Notes: generated by a model not told the origin, from the letters alone. DNA of 64,000 bases from Priestia megaterium (GCA_008180335.1 VTEF01000005.1:186001-250000); one strand, 5' to 3'; counted from the first letter of the stretch, positions 7,998-16,148 are shown. Translations and numbers: made by a program.

Positions 7998-8894
7998 TTA
8001 TTTATTCACAATACCATGACCACCAAATTCATTTCGAAGTGCTGCGACGACTTTTCCTGTAAATGTATCTTCCTCTAAAGAACGATAACGCATCATTAAT
8101 GATAACGCAATCACCGGCGTTGCTGTTTGAAGGTCTAATGCCGTTTCTACTGTCCATTTTCCTTCACCTGAGGATTGCATCACACCTTTGATCGTATCTA
8201 GTTTAGGGTCTTTTGAAAATGCGTTTTCTGTTAGCTCCATTAACCATGAGCGAATAACAGACCCATTGTTCCAAACGGTAGCCACTTTTTCGTAATCAAA
8301 ATCAAACGGACTTTTCTCCAATACTTCAAACCCTTCTGCGATCGCTTGCATCATACCATATTCAATGCCATTATGAACCATTTTCAAAAAGTGGCCGCTT
8401 CCGCATTCTCCAGCATATAAATATCCGTTTTCTACACAAATGTCTTGGAATAATGGCTCAATTGTACGGAATACCTCTTTATCCCCGCCAATCATTGTAC
8501 AAGCACCGTTTCGCGCTCCTTCCATTCCGCCGCTTGTGCCAACGTCAAAGAAATAAATTCCCTTTTCACTTAGTTCAGTCGCCCGGCGCACCGACTCCTT
8601 GTAATTTGAATTCCCGCCATCAATGATGATGTCACCACTTCCTAACAGCTCTTTTAATTCACCAATGACACGTTCTGTGATCTCTCCTGCAGGCACCATC
8701 ACCCATAAAACTTTAGGACTTGGCAGCTGCTCGACAAGATCTCGAAGTGAGGTTGCAGCTTTGATTCCTTCACTTTTAATTTTCTCAACGGCTTCTTTAT
8801 TAACATCAAAAGCTACCACATTATGTTTATGATCGTGTAAATTTAATGAAAGGTTATATCCCATTTTTCCTAATCCAACTAAACCAATTTGCAT
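7998..8894 (-). CDS. gnd: 6-phosphogluconate dehydrogenase, short decarboxylating form
   Basis: A 298-residue protein that oxidises and decarboxylates 6-phosphogluconate to ribulose 5-phosphate. It has an N-terminal NAD(P)-binding Rossmann motif (GLVGLGKMG) and the catalytic region GHFLKMVHNGIEYG with its Lys and Asn. It is the short class (about 300 residues, YqeC-like) rather than the 470-residue class. The start is placed at 8894 because AGGAGGAACAATAAA precedes that ATG; the longer frame from 8924 has no ribosome site. With gntK and gntP it completes gluconate catabolism. Its promoter region carries the likely operator of the divergent regulator. Confidence 0.93.
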   Translation of the reverse strand: MQIGLVGLGKMGYNLSLNLHDHKHNVVAFDVNKEAVEKIKSEGIKAATSLRDLVEQLPSPKVLWVMVPAGEITERVIGELKELLGSGDIIIDGGNSNYKESVRRATELSEKGIYFFDVGTSGGMEGARNGACTMIGGDKEVFRTIEPLFQDICVENGYLYAGECGSGHFLKMVHNGIEYGMMQAIAEGFEVLEKSPFDFDYEKVATVWNNGSVIRSWLMELTENAFSKDPKLDTIKGVMQSSGEGKWTVETALDLQTATPVIALSLMMRYRSLEEDTFTGKVVAALRNEFGGHGIVNK

Positions 8895-8930
8895 TTTATT
8901 GTTCCTCCTGAAAATAATTTTCACTTTACT

Positions 8931-8962
8931 TTCATTATACGAAATTTTTTTCTTTTTGAAAA
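8931..8962 (-). promoter_or_regulatory. gnd promoter with operator 1 in the spacer
   Basis: On the minus strand TATAAT (8934-8939) is preceded, at 17 bp, by the -35-like TTTTCA. The near-palindrome GAAATTTTTTTC (8941-8952) fills the spacer. A protein bound there would block RNA polymerase. Confidence 0.55.
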
Positions 8963-8971
8963 CTATAATAA

Positions 8972-8984
8972 GAAAATTTTTTTC
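8972..8984. promoter_or_regulatory. Operator 2 of the RpiR-type regulator
   Basis: GAAAATTTTTTTC, a second copy of the near-palindrome at 8941-8952, lies 31 bp away, about three helical turns. It overlaps the probable -35 region of the regulator's own promoter (-10 candidate TATACT at 9001). Confidence 0.5.
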
Positions 8985-9039
8985 TTTAATCTTTTTATGC
9001 TATACTACTTTTACTAATACGACGAAAGGAAAATTTCTT

Positions 9040-9885
9040 ATGACGCAAAATTGCTTAGGGAAAATACGTTCTCATTATGCTAGATTCAGTGAAAAAGAGA
9101 AAAAGATTGCCAATTATATCTTAGAACATCCTGAACATATTATTCACAGTACCATCAATGAAGTAGCAGATGATTTAAACGTCGCAGATGCAACCGTGTT
9201 CCGTTTTTGTAAACGGATTGGCTTCAAAGGATATCAAGCAATGAAAATTTCTCTTGCGGCGGAAATTATGACACCTATTCAGCAAATTCATGAGGAAATT
9301 ACCGAACTTGACAATGAAAAAGCAATTGCTGAAAAGATTTTCCGCTCAAATGTGAGAACACTAGAGAACACGCTTCAAATTTTAGAAAGTCAATCCGTAG
9401 AAAAAGCGGTTCATCTGCTTCTTGAAGCTGACAACGTTTATTTTTACGGAACAGGAGGCTCAGCTGTTATTGCCATGGATGCTTATCATAAGTTTGTTCG
9501 AACAGGCATTCAAACATTCGCATTCATCGATTCTCACTTTCAGCTTATGTCCGCTTCGCAACTCACGAAAAAAGATGTTGCTGTTATCATTTCACACTCC
9601 GGTACGAACAAAGATACCATCAGCATCTTAAATACCGCTGCTAGAAACGGAGCAAAAACGATTGGAATCACAGGCTTTCCTAAGTCACCTATTAGTCAAA
9701 ATGTAAATGTAGCTCTCTATACAAGCTCAGAGGAAACTGAATACCGGTCAGAAGCTTTAGCTTCCCGAATTGGCCAACTCAGCTTAATTGATGCTTTATA
9801 TGTTAATGCCATGATCGCTAACAAAGAACGTGCTAAACAATCGCTTGAAAAAGTTCGAGATGCCATCGCAAAGACACGCATATAA
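9040..9885 (+). CDS. MurR/RpiR-family transcriptional regulator
   Basis: A 281-residue DNA-binding repressor with an N-terminal RpiR-type helix-turn-helix (residues 1-75, with 'TINEVADDLNVADATVFRFCKRIG') and a C-terminal SIS phosphosugar-sensing domain (about 120-250, with 'YFYGTGGSAVIAMDAYHKF' and 'IISHSGTNKDT'). The start at 9040 follows AAAGGAAAATTTCTT. The ORF extends further upstream into the operator region but without a ribosome site. It is divergent from gnd-gntK with a 145-bp gap holding two repeated palindromes. It most likely controls gluconate genes and senses 6-phosphogluconate or a related sugar phosphate. This takes the place of GntR, which does the job in B. subtilis. Confidence 0.9.
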   Translation: MTQNCLGKIRSHYARFSEKEKKIANYILEHPEHIIHSTINEVADDLNVADATVFRFCKRIGFKGYQAMKISLAAEIMTPIQQIHEEITELDNEKAIAEKIFRSNVRTLENTLQILESQSVEKAVHLLLEADNVYFYGTGGSAVIAMDAYHKFVRTGIQTFAFIDSHFQLMSASQLTKKDVAVIISHSGTNKDTISILNTAARNGAKTIGITGFPKSPISQNVNVALYTSSEETEYRSEALASRIGQLSLIDALYVNAMIANKERAKQSLEKVRDAIAKTRI

Positions 9886-9920
9886 TAAAAGCTTCCTTCT
9901 GAAAATCCAGTGTAATCAAC

Positions 9921-9957
9921 AAAAAAGCATGTGAAGAATCATCTCACATGCTTTTTT
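9921..9957. terminator. Bidirectional terminator between converging genes
   Basis: A 14-bp stem (9921-9934 with 9944-9957) flanked by A and T tracts. It serves the RpiR-type gene on plus and the secreted-protein gene on minus; the latter's stop codon lies inside the stem. Confidence 0.85.
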
Positions 9958-10600
9958 GTTTAAACACCATCTCACTCGGTTCGATAATGGCTTGATTTCC
10001 ATTTTCATAGCGAACTGCGATTTCCCCCAGCTCTTTTCCACCTGCAGCCGTTACATTTATACGTGCTTTTAACCCTTTGTGATCAACTTCATACGAAACA
10101 AATGAGTGAACTGTTAAATTCGGTGGCTGTTGTTCATTTTTTAATACAAGTACATCCTCATCATTGATTTGAATATGGAAGTCTTTATTTTTTCGATAAT
10201 ATTTTACTTCATTCAAAACAAACTTGCGCGCATCTTCTAAGATCAGTTCATTTAACGAGCCGTCTTTTGCTACCTTTAGCACTTTTGCTTCATTGATAAA
10301 AGTATTTTTTTTAGCCTTTTGCGGTAACAATACCACCAGTTCCTTTTTCGAATCATTGTCAACGTTCACTTTTTTCACAAGAGGTCTTACGTTCTCATCG
10401 TACAAGCTCATCCAATGCGGAAAATTCGTTTTTTGACCATTAATCTCTAAGGAATAGTCCTGATACTTTCCTTCTGTTCGTCTGGCTTCTAGCTTCACAT
10501 CTTCTTCGAACTGAATAACCTCCGCTTCTGCCATTAGCGGAGCACTAAAAAGCATCATTCCTCCAACGGCAATCAGCCACCCTTTCATACTAACACCCAC
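9944..10600 (-). CDS. Secreted protein of unknown function
   Basis: A protein of about 218 residues with a clear Sec signal peptide (MKGWLIAVGGMMLFSAPLMAEA) and no lipobox cysteine, so it is probably exported or cell-wall associated. The segment 'VNVDNDSKKELVVLL' (residues 78-92) looks like an FG-GAP/EF-hand-like calcium-binding turn common in secreted beta-propeller and dockerin-type repeats. I recognise no other domain. The listed start is a GTG with AAAGGA six bases upstream; the ATG at 10588 is an alternative that gives the signal peptide a more usual start. The gene stands alone between converging and diverging neighbours. Function unknown. Confidence 0.7.
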   Translation of the reverse strand: MGVSMKGWLIAVGGMMLFSAPLMAEAEVIQFEEDVKLEARRTEGKYQDYSLEINGQKTNFPHWMSLYDENVRPLVKKVNVDNDSKKELVVLLPQKAKKNTFINEAKVLKVAKDGSLNELILEDARKFVLNEVKYYRKNKDFHIQINDEDVLVLKNEQQPPNLTVHSFVSYEVDHKGLKARINVTAAGGKELGEIAVRYENGNQAIIEPSEMVFKQKSM

Positions 10601-10786
10601 TTTTTTCCTTTAGTATGAAACAGAGATGGACAATCTATCCATCTTTCTTTAACACTTTATGCTGTCTTACATATGTTATAGTAATTAAACTGAATGGGCT
10701 TTCAAAGTCGGTTTCTCTCTTCAGTTCGTTTCATTTTCTGTTCGTCAACTGTCACAAAGAGACTTAAAAAAATAGGTGGGATGTGT

Positions 10787-11260
10787 ATGGACATTATCTA
10801 CCGCACTGCCAAGCTGAAAGATTATCAAGGTGTCAATAAAATTTTAACAGAATCATTAAAGCTTCACGCAGAAGCATTACCCTCTATGTTTGATGAAGAA
10901 ATTGCAGTTATGTCATTTGAACAGTATCAAGCAACCTTATATTATGCGACAGTCGATATTATTGTAGCGGAGTATCGAAATCAAATTATTGGCGCTTCTG
11001 TTGTTGAATTAAAATATAATCCTCCCACAAAAGCAAATCCTTTTTCTTATACAGCGTATATTCAATATTTTGGCATCAAAAAAGGGTTTCACAACTATGG
11101 AATTGGAAAAGGCTTATTTCATGCTACAAAAAAATGGGCGATTCAAAAAGATGCATCTGACCTTCAACTTACCGTTTGGTCATTCAATAAAAAAGCAATG
11201 GCTTTCTATCAAAGCCTCGGCCTCACCTCTTTAAGCTACCTCATGTCCACTAAACTGTAA
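10787..11260 (+). CDS. GNAT-family N-acetyltransferase
   Basis: A 157-residue single-domain acetyltransferase. The acetyl-CoA-binding motif A is 'YFGIKKGFHNYGIGKGLFHATKKWA' (the pattern is Q/R-x-x-G-x-G/A), and the C-terminal 'SFNKKAMAFYQSLGL' is the usual motif B. The start is set at 10787 (MDIIYRTAKL) because AGGTGG lies 7 bases before it. The longer open frame from 10694 has no ribosome site and its extra N-terminal segment is unlike the family. It stands alone, with a terminator at 11271-11301. The substrate cannot be inferred. Confidence 0.85.
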   Translation: MDIIYRTAKLKDYQGVNKILTESLKLHAEALPSMFDEEIAVMSFEQYQATLYYATVDIIVAEYRNQIIGASVVELKYNPPTKANPFSYTAYIQYFGIKKGFHNYGIGKGLFHATKKWAIQKDASDLQLTVWSFNKKAMAFYQSLGLTSLSYLMSTKL

Positions 11261-11270
11261 TCCGCGCAAA

Positions 11271-11301
11271 AGAGCTTGAGAAAAATTCATTCTCAAGCTC
11301 T
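11271..11301 (+). terminator. Terminator after GNAT gene
   Basis: AGAGCTTGAGAA (11271-11282) pairs perfectly with 11290-11301 around a 7-nt loop; a short T-rich stretch follows. Confidence 0.7.
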
Positions 11302-11484
11302 ACATTTTTAATATTATGATCACAATCTGGTTCTGCAGCGAATAAGAGCTCTGATTCACTATGAATATAACTGCTTTATTTCTGACTTGAACTGCTAACT
11401 TTTCAAAAAAATAAATCTCTTTGCGTTTTACTCAGTCTGTAAAAATAATCTAGTCCGTAATGAATTTCAAGACAACTAGAAGCT

Positions 11485-12021
11485 TTATTGTGTCGTATTT
11501 TCTTCTCGTAGACGCTCTTGTTCATCCCGTTGCCGATGAGCTAACCTGCTTGCTGCACTAGAGGCCACACTTGCAATTAAATCATCTAAAAATGTATTCA
11601 CACTTTTTTCTTTCTTTGAATCTAATCTTTCAATAATTCCTACTTTTACTTTATCTAAATAACCGAATGTTGTAACGGCAATACTACCATACGTAAGGAC
11701 AGCCCCCAATGCGATCGTTTCATCGACGCCGAATAACCCTTCATCTTGTTCGACAATACTTTGAAGAGGTTCAGATAACATATTTTGCTCAGCTAATTTA
11801 TCAAGTTCAATTCCAACTAGCAATGCGTGCTGGATTTCACGTTTTTGTAAGACTCGTTCTACGCTTTCTGCACATTGTTGAATCGTTAAATTTGGATGAT
11901 AAGGAATTTGCAAATCATACACAATCTCTGCAATATCTAAAACCGAAACGCCACGTTCTTCTAAAAGAGCAAATGTAGCGTTTGTTACTTCTTTGCTCGT
12001 AGGTACTTTTTTCGCTGTCAT
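11485..12021 (-). CDS. Phosphatidylglycerophosphatase A family protein (YutG-like)
   Basis: A 178-residue protein of the PgpA superfamily that closely resembles B. subtilis YutG. Shared segments include 'GVSVLDIAEIVYDLQIPYHPNLT', 'GIELDKLAEQ', 'DEGLFGVDETIALG', 'YGSIAVTTFGYLDKVK', 'FLDDLIASVASSAASRLAHR'. Family members remove phosphate from phosphatidylglycerol phosphate to form phosphatidylglycerol, but YutG-type proteins lack the membrane segments of the E. coli enzyme, so the exact substrate is uncertain. The conserved aspartates (VDE, LDD) are present. The start has AAGGAGAG at a spacing of about 8. It is monocistronic. Confidence 0.85.
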   Translation of the reverse strand: MTAKKVPTSKEVTNATFALLEERGVSVLDIAEIVYDLQIPYHPNLTIQQCAESVERVLQKREIQHALLVGIELDKLAEQNMLSEPLQSIVEQDEGLFGVDETIALGAVLTYGSIAVTTFGYLDKVKVGIIERLDSKKEKSVNTFLDDLIASVASSAASRLAHRQRDEQERLREENTTQ

Positions 12022-12204
12022 CGTCTCTCTCTCCTTTTCAGTATGCTGTTCTCTCTCTTTAAATAGTTTCTACAAGCCATTAACAATACCCTTTTTCCTT
12101 ATTGAATCTGTCGGACATCCTGCGATGAGAAAAATGACATATTGAGATATGCGGTTTTCGTCATTAATTGATATAATCTTCTTATTAATACAGGAGGTTT
12201 GTAT

Positions 12205-12615
12205 ATGTCAGAACAACAAGATGGCTATGTAAAAAGAAAGCTTGGTAAAATCATTTTGCTTTTGTTTATGATTGTGACTGCTGTGTTCTTCATTAGCCAG
12301 CTACTATTTGTGATTTTTGCTGGGGTTGGTTCAGAGAAATCGCGAGATATCGCTTTATTTGCTGGTAACCGCTATGCCATTGTAGAAGAAGAAAGCAGCT
12401 TTCGCTTATATGACAAGAAAACAAGAAAATTGATATTAGATGATGTAAATGGCTATTACGCTAACAACAGTGTGTATAGCTATGTTAAAAATGAAACTGA
12501 ATACGTCATTATTAATGAACAAGAAGAAGAATACGTAAAGAAAACAATTGATCAATCCACTGAGAAAGAACAAGCTTTTTTCAATAAGTTCACACCGTTA
12601 AAGCATGAAAAGTAA
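12205..12615 (+). CDS. Small membrane protein of unknown function
   Basis: A 136-residue protein with a positively charged N terminus and one transmembrane helix (about residues 14-40), then a hydrophilic domain of about 95 residues rich in Lys, Glu and Tyr. Topology is probably N-in, with the domain outside. The start is at 12205, seven bases after AGGAGG; an upstream TTG at 12199 is not needed. I recognise no family. It lies between the PgpA-like gene and yjcH and has no evident operon partner. Confidence 0.7.
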   Translation: MSEQQDGYVKRKLGKIILLLFMIVTAVFFISQLLFVIFAGVGSEKSRDIALFAGNRYAIVEEESSFRLYDKKTRKLILDDVNGYYANNSVYSYVKNETEYVIINEQEEEYVKKTIDQSTEKEQAFFNKFTPLKHEK

Positions 12616-12759
12616 GAAATGTTACATAGAATCGTTCAAATCGTTGCATTTCTCTTTCTTTTCAAAAAATTTAAGTGCAATATAAGGAAAGAATTAAACA
12701 AAATATGTTACAATCAAGGTAACGCTTTCATTCACTGAGAAATATAGGAGTCGATTAAT

Positions 12760-13485
12760 ATGTCAGAAAGTAAGCGGAAGTTAGAAGAACTATCATTTTA
12801 TAGTGAATCACTTCAAGAAGATGTTACATTGTTAGTGTATTTACCGTCTAATTATTCTACACTCTATAAGTACTCGCTGCTTATTGCACAAGATGGAAAA
12901 GATTATGTCATGTATGGACGAACACCTCGATTAATCGATGAGCTGATGGGTGAATCAAAAATTGACCGCACCATCTTTGTTGGCATTCCATACAAAAGTG
13001 TAGAAGACCGCCGCGATAAATATCATCCGGATGGAAAACAAACAAATGCATATATTCGCTTTTTAGCCCATGAATTAATTCCATTCTTAGATGAAAAGTA
13101 TCCGACGTACCAAGTAGGAAAAACACGCACATTGATTGGAGATTCACTTGCAGGGACTGTATCTTTATTAACAGCGCTTGCCTATCCGAACACATTTGGA
13201 AATGTCATCATGCATTCACCTTTTGTTAATGAGGCTGTATTACAAGCTGTTGACTCATTTGTTTCTCCTTCTTTGCTCGATTTGTATCATGTCATCGGCA
13301 CAAAGGAAACAGCGGTAAAAACAACACAAGATGGGGTATTAAATTTTATTGAGCCAAACCGTATACTTCATGAAACGATGAGATCTAAAGGATATTCAGT
13401 ATTTTATGATGAGTTTGACGGTGATCACACATGGAAATATTGGCAAAAAGACGTCAAACGTTCACTTGAAATGATGCTTAAGTAG
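12760..13485 (+). CDS. yjcH: Putative esterase, YjcH (enterochelin-esterase-like fold)
   Basis: A 241-residue alpha/beta hydrolase of the esterase D / enterochelin esterase type. The nucleophile elbow is GDSLAG (Ser near residue 129) and the catalytic His is in 'FDGDHTWKYW' close to the C terminus. No signal peptide, so cytoplasmic. The start follows AGGAGTCGATTAAT, with an extended -10 (TGTTACAAT) about 55 bp upstream. It occupies the same position relative to yjcG and yjcF as in B. subtilis, but here a 270-bp structured gap with its own promoter follows, so yjcG is probably controlled separately. Substrate unknown. Confidence 0.88.
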   Translation: MSESKRKLEELSFYSESLQEDVTLLVYLPSNYSTLYKYSLLIAQDGKDYVMYGRTPRLIDELMGESKIDRTIFVGIPYKSVEDRRDKYHPDGKQTNAYIRFLAHELIPFLDEKYPTYQVGKTRTLIGDSLAGTVSLLTALAYPNTFGNVIMHSPFVNEAVLQAVDSFVSPSLLDLYHVIGTKETAVKTTQDGVLNFIEPNRILHETMRSKGYSVFYDEFDGDHTWKYWQKDVKRSLEMMLK

Positions 13486-13511
13486 AAAAATGTTATATTT
13501 TCGGAAAATTT

Positions 13512-13519
13512 GTTATAAT
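13512..13519 (+). promoter_or_regulatory. Extended -10 promoter before the yjcG leader
   Basis: TGTTATAAT (TGn plus a perfect TATAAT at 13514-13519) lies about 27 bp past the yjcH stop. It predicts a start point near 13526, at the beginning of the structured leader. Confidence 0.55.
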
Positions 13520-13525
13520 AAAGTA

Positions 13526-13715
13526 AAGTTTCCATCAGCAGGAGTACTTCTTACTACTCACTGATGGTTAGCTGAGATTTGCCAGACATGGGTCACACAG
13601 GACGCAGGATGTATTCTGGTGCTCGGGCCTTTACGGGTAGACGGCTGCCTTTTTCTCTTCTTTGCTTCCTCAAACTATTGAGGCGGAGTCTTACTTCCCG
13701 TTAAGAGTAACATTT
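13526..13715 (+). ncRNA. Candidate structured leader RNA of yjcG (element A)
   Basis: This gap folds into several helices: CCATCAG (13532-13538) with CTGATGG (13561-13567); GGGTAG-ACGG-CTGCCT (13635-13650) followed by TTTTT, which looks like an intrinsic terminator; and CCTCAA-ACTA-TTGAGG (about 13667-13682). The last part contains TTACTNCCYGTTAAGAG (13691-13707), which recurs in element B at 16126-16142. An internal terminator-like hairpin before the coding start suggests attenuation. I cannot assign it to T-box, SAM, lysine, purine, TPP, FMN, glycine, c-di-GMP, c-di-AMP, M-box, ZTP or THF classes. Confidence 0.5.
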
Positions 13716-13758
13716 ACTTTATACATATTTTAAATGACTTTATTTTGGAGGGATTTTT

Positions 13759-14271
13759 ATGAAATTTGGCGTTGTTCTTTTTCCATCAAAAAAATTGCAG
13801 GATGTAGCGAACTCGTATCGAAAGCGTTATGACCCTCATTATTCATTAATTGCACCGCATTTAACGTTAAAAGAAGTCTTTGAAGCATCTGATAGCCAGA
13901 TTGATGAAATTGCTGCAAATTTACGAAAAGTAGCCGAAGACACAAAACCATTCACGCTGAACATAACAAAGGTTAGTTCACTCTCGCCTGTCAATAATGT
14001 AATCTATTTAAAAGTAGAACAGACTGATGGATTGACATCTTTATATAACAGACTTCACGAAGGACAATTAGCACAGAAAACGGACTATTCATTTATCCCT
14101 CACATTACCATTGGTCAGGGTCTATCAGACGATGAACATTTAGATGTATACAGCCAGCTTAAATTAGTCGATGTGGTACATGAAGAAATCGTCGACCGTT
14201 TTCATTTAATGTATCAGCTTGAAAATGAAACATGGACTGTGTTTGAAACATTTCGTTTTGGAAAGGAATAA
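13759..14271 (+). CDS. yjcG: 2H phosphoesterase superfamily protein YjcG
   Basis: A 170-residue protein of the 2H phosphoesterase / 2'-5' RNA ligase-like superfamily. The two catalytic HxTx motifs are present: HLTL in 'APHLTLKE' near residue 34 and HITI in 'PHITIGQ' near 113. Proteins of this type act on cyclic phosphate or 2',5' bonds; the substrate of YjcG is unknown. The start follows TGGAGGGATTTTT. It is the first gene after the structured leader and is followed six bases later by yjcF, so the two form an operon. Confidence 0.9.
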   Translation: MKFGVVLFPSKKLQDVANSYRKRYDPHYSLIAPHLTLKEVFEASDSQIDEIAANLRKVAEDTKPFTLNITKVSSLSPVNNVIYLKVEQTDGLTSLYNRLHEGQLAQKTDYSFIPHITIGQGLSDDEHLDVYSQLKLVDVVHEEIVDRFHLMYQLENETWTVFETFRFGKE

Positions 14272-14276
14272 AAAGC

Positions 14277-14699
14277 ATGGAAGTAAAAATAGCAGCGAGT
14301 AAACAAGACCTCGAAGATGCTTATTATGTTCGGATGAAAGTGTTTGTAGAAGAACAAAAAGTCGATGCCGAAGAAGAAATCGACCAATATGAAGATGAAG
14401 CAACTCATATCGTTGTGTATGATCAACAAAAGCCTGTAGGTGCAGGCCGGTTTCGTATTGTAGATGGTTATGGAAAAATGGAACGTATTTGTGTTCTGCC
14501 TACACATCGAAAAGACGGTGTCGGCAAATTAATCATGACGACCATGGAAGAACTTGCATCTGCCCGTAAACTCTCAAAATTAAAGTTGCATGCTCAAACA
14601 CAAGCAGAAGGCTTTTATAAAAAGCTGGGATATGTAACTGTCTCAGGAGAATTTATGGACGCTGGCATTCCACATGTAGAAATGGTAAAACGCGTGTAA
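14277..14699 (+). CDS. yjcF: GNAT-family N-acetyltransferase YjcF
   Basis: A 140-residue GNAT enzyme. Acetyl-CoA-binding motif A is 'ERICVLPTHRKDGVGKLIM' (near 67-85) and motif B is 'AEGFYKKLGYVT'. It belongs to the short single-domain group related to ElaA/YjcF, with the N-terminal 'YYVRMKVFVEEQKV'. It starts five bases after yjcG (AAAGGAATAA ribosome site inside the yjcG end) and shares the yjcG leader. A strong terminator at 14700-14719 closes the operon. Substrate unknown. Confidence 0.9.
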   Translation: MEVKIAASKQDLEDAYYVRMKVFVEEQKVDAEEEIDQYEDEATHIVVYDQQKPVGAGRFRIVDGYGKMERICVLPTHRKDGVGKLIMTTMEELASARKLSKLKLHAQTQAEGFYKKLGYVTVSGEFMDAGIPHVEMVKRV

Positions 14700-14728
14700 A
14701 GCACTAGGTATCTAGTGCTTTTTATTTT
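14700..14728 (+). terminator. Terminator of the yjcG-yjcF operon
   Basis: AGCACTAG-GTAT-CTAGTGCT (14700-14719) followed by TTTTATTTT. Confidence 0.88.
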
Positions 14729-14809
14729 AAATTCCAATTGCCTAATTTTTCGGATAAAAATATTGTTTTCGCCTATACTAACAACGAACAATGGAAGCAA
14801 GGTGAATAT

Positions 14810-15484
14810 ATGGAATTATTAGGAATTGGTCTTGAGTTATTTATTGGGTTCATCTGTTTGTTTATTTTAACAAAACTGTTAGGAAGAGCAACGATTACGC
14901 AACTAACAACGTTTGATTTTATTTCTGCACTCGTGCTTGGAGAGCTTGTCGGAAATGCACTGTATGATGCAGAAGTAGGCATTAGCAAGATCTTATTCGC
15001 TGTTATTTTTTGGGGAGTACTCATTTATTTAACAGAATTAATCACTCAAAAAAACATCCGCCTGCGCTTAATTCTTGAGGGAAAACCGGCTATTATTATT
15101 CGAAACGGAAAGTTATCTTATAAGGAACTAAAACGCAATCGGTTAGATGTCGACCAACTGTTACATATGCTTCGGGCAAACAACGCTTTTTCGATTCGTG
15201 AAGTTGAATATGCCATTTTAGAAACAGATGGAACTATGAGTGTTTTGCCTAAGTCAGACTATGCTCCGCCGACAAAGAAAGATTTGCACATTCCAGCGTC
15301 AAAATCATCTCTTCCAATTGCCTTTGTCAGTGACGGACGCTTACTTCTAAAAAATTTAACAGAATCTGGCTTTGATGAACAATGGTTAGAGGATGAATTA
15401 AAAAAGCAAGGAATTACGAGCTTGAAACATGTTCTTTATGCTGAATGGCAAGAAGGTGGTCCTCTTTTTATTCAGAAATATTAG
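14810..15484 (+). CDS. DUF421 membrane protein (YetF/YrbG family)
   Basis: A 224-residue protein with three N-terminal transmembrane helices (residues 5-80) and a cytosolic DUF421 domain. The domain carries 'RLILEGKPAIIIRNGKL', 'LLHMLRANNAFSIREVEYAILETDG' and 'LPKSDY', all typical of YetF-like proteins. Paralogues are numerous in Bacillus; some are spore-membrane proteins that hold germinant receptors or carry metals (5TMR/SpoVA 2Duf group), but the function of this one is not known. The start is at 14810, six bases past AAGGTG; the longer frame from 14738 begins in the terminator region and is rejected. It is monocistronic. Confidence 0.85.
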   Translation: MELLGIGLELFIGFICLFILTKLLGRATITQLTTFDFISALVLGELVGNALYDAEVGISKILFAVIFWGVLIYLTELITQKNIRLRLILEGKPAIIIRNGKLSYKELKRNRLDVDQLLHMLRANNAFSIREVEYAILETDGTMSVLPKSDYAPPTKKDLHIPASKSSLPIAFVSDGRLLLKNLTESGFDEQWLEDELKKQGITSLKHVLYAEWQEGGPLFIQKY

Positions 15485-15598
15485 CATTATCCTTAGGCTG
15501 ATTTCTGAATAAAAACACCGCCTTTTTCCTTGGATCAGCTTTGTTTCACAAGCATCCTGTTAGTATGCAATAAAGCAAAGAAATGACCTTCCTTTCAA

Positions 15599-15862
15599 TT
15601 AAACTACTTTATTAATCACTCCTCCTTTCCCTGTTAATTCTGTATATAATTTATCAAGTTGATGCTGTTTTAACTGCTTTTTTAATGCAGGAGATTCCTC
15701 AGGTGAAGAAGTTGAAAATAGTGATTGTTGTTGAAATGCGTGATCGAATGCCGCTTTCGTCACATGATGAAGGGGATGCAGATAATACGTTGGTGCTGTT
15801 CGCTGCATACGATTAGCGTACTGCATGGATTGATACGATGTAACCGGTAAAATATAGCCCAT
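15599..15862 (-). CDS. Small protein of unknown function
   Basis: An 87-residue soluble protein beginning MGYILPVTSYQSMQYANR. It is rich in Gln, Tyr and His, has no hydrophobic segment and shows a Lys/Gln-rich C-terminal half. The ribosome site AAGGAGGG at a spacing of 6 is strong, which supports a real gene. It diverges from the yjcD-like helicase. I do not recognise a family with certainty. Confidence 0.65.
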   Translation of the reverse strand: MGYILPVTSYQSMQYANRMQRTAPTYYLHPLHHVTKAAFDHAFQQQSLFSTSSPEESPALKKQLKQHQLDKLYTELTGKGGVINKVV

Positions 15863-16019
15863 GATTTTCCCTCCTTTTAAACTAAATACCCTTTTTATCC
15901 ATCATATTCCTCCTCTCTTCATTTGAGCTCACCTCTTTTTTTAAAAAGAGCAGTTTGATATGATAGACATTGACTGTTTAAGAAAAGAAAGTGAAACTTC
16001 TACTAACGGAGTTTTTTCA

Positions 16020-16148
16020 TTCCAACTTATGATTGAGGCCCATCAGATTTTAGTGGCACAGGCATTGCCATAGTACATAGTTATGTTTCTAATCTTCGGC
16101 CCCGCCTAGCTTTGAAGCAGGAATTTTACTGCCTGTTAAGAGCAAGAT
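16020..16148 (+). ncRNA. Candidate structured leader RNA of the yjcD-like gene (element B)
   Basis: The 130 bp before the helicase gene resemble element A (13526-13715). Shared pieces in the same order are 'AGATTT', a GGCACAGG-like block, a G/C-rich 'CGGCCCC' block and the 3' motif TTACTNCCYGTTAAGAG (16126-16142), with 21 of 26 bases identical around the motif. Here CAGG (16118-16121) can pair with CCTG (16132-16135) to enclose the TTACT loop. The motif ends just before the AAAGGAGG ribosome site, so it may control translation. Family unknown. Confidence 0.45.

Noticed and set aside
15470-15510. 10-bp inverted repeat ATTCAGAAAT at the end of the DUF421 gene as a terminator
   Set aside because: The loop is 21 nt and an A-run rather than a T-run follows on the plus strand; evidence is too weak.
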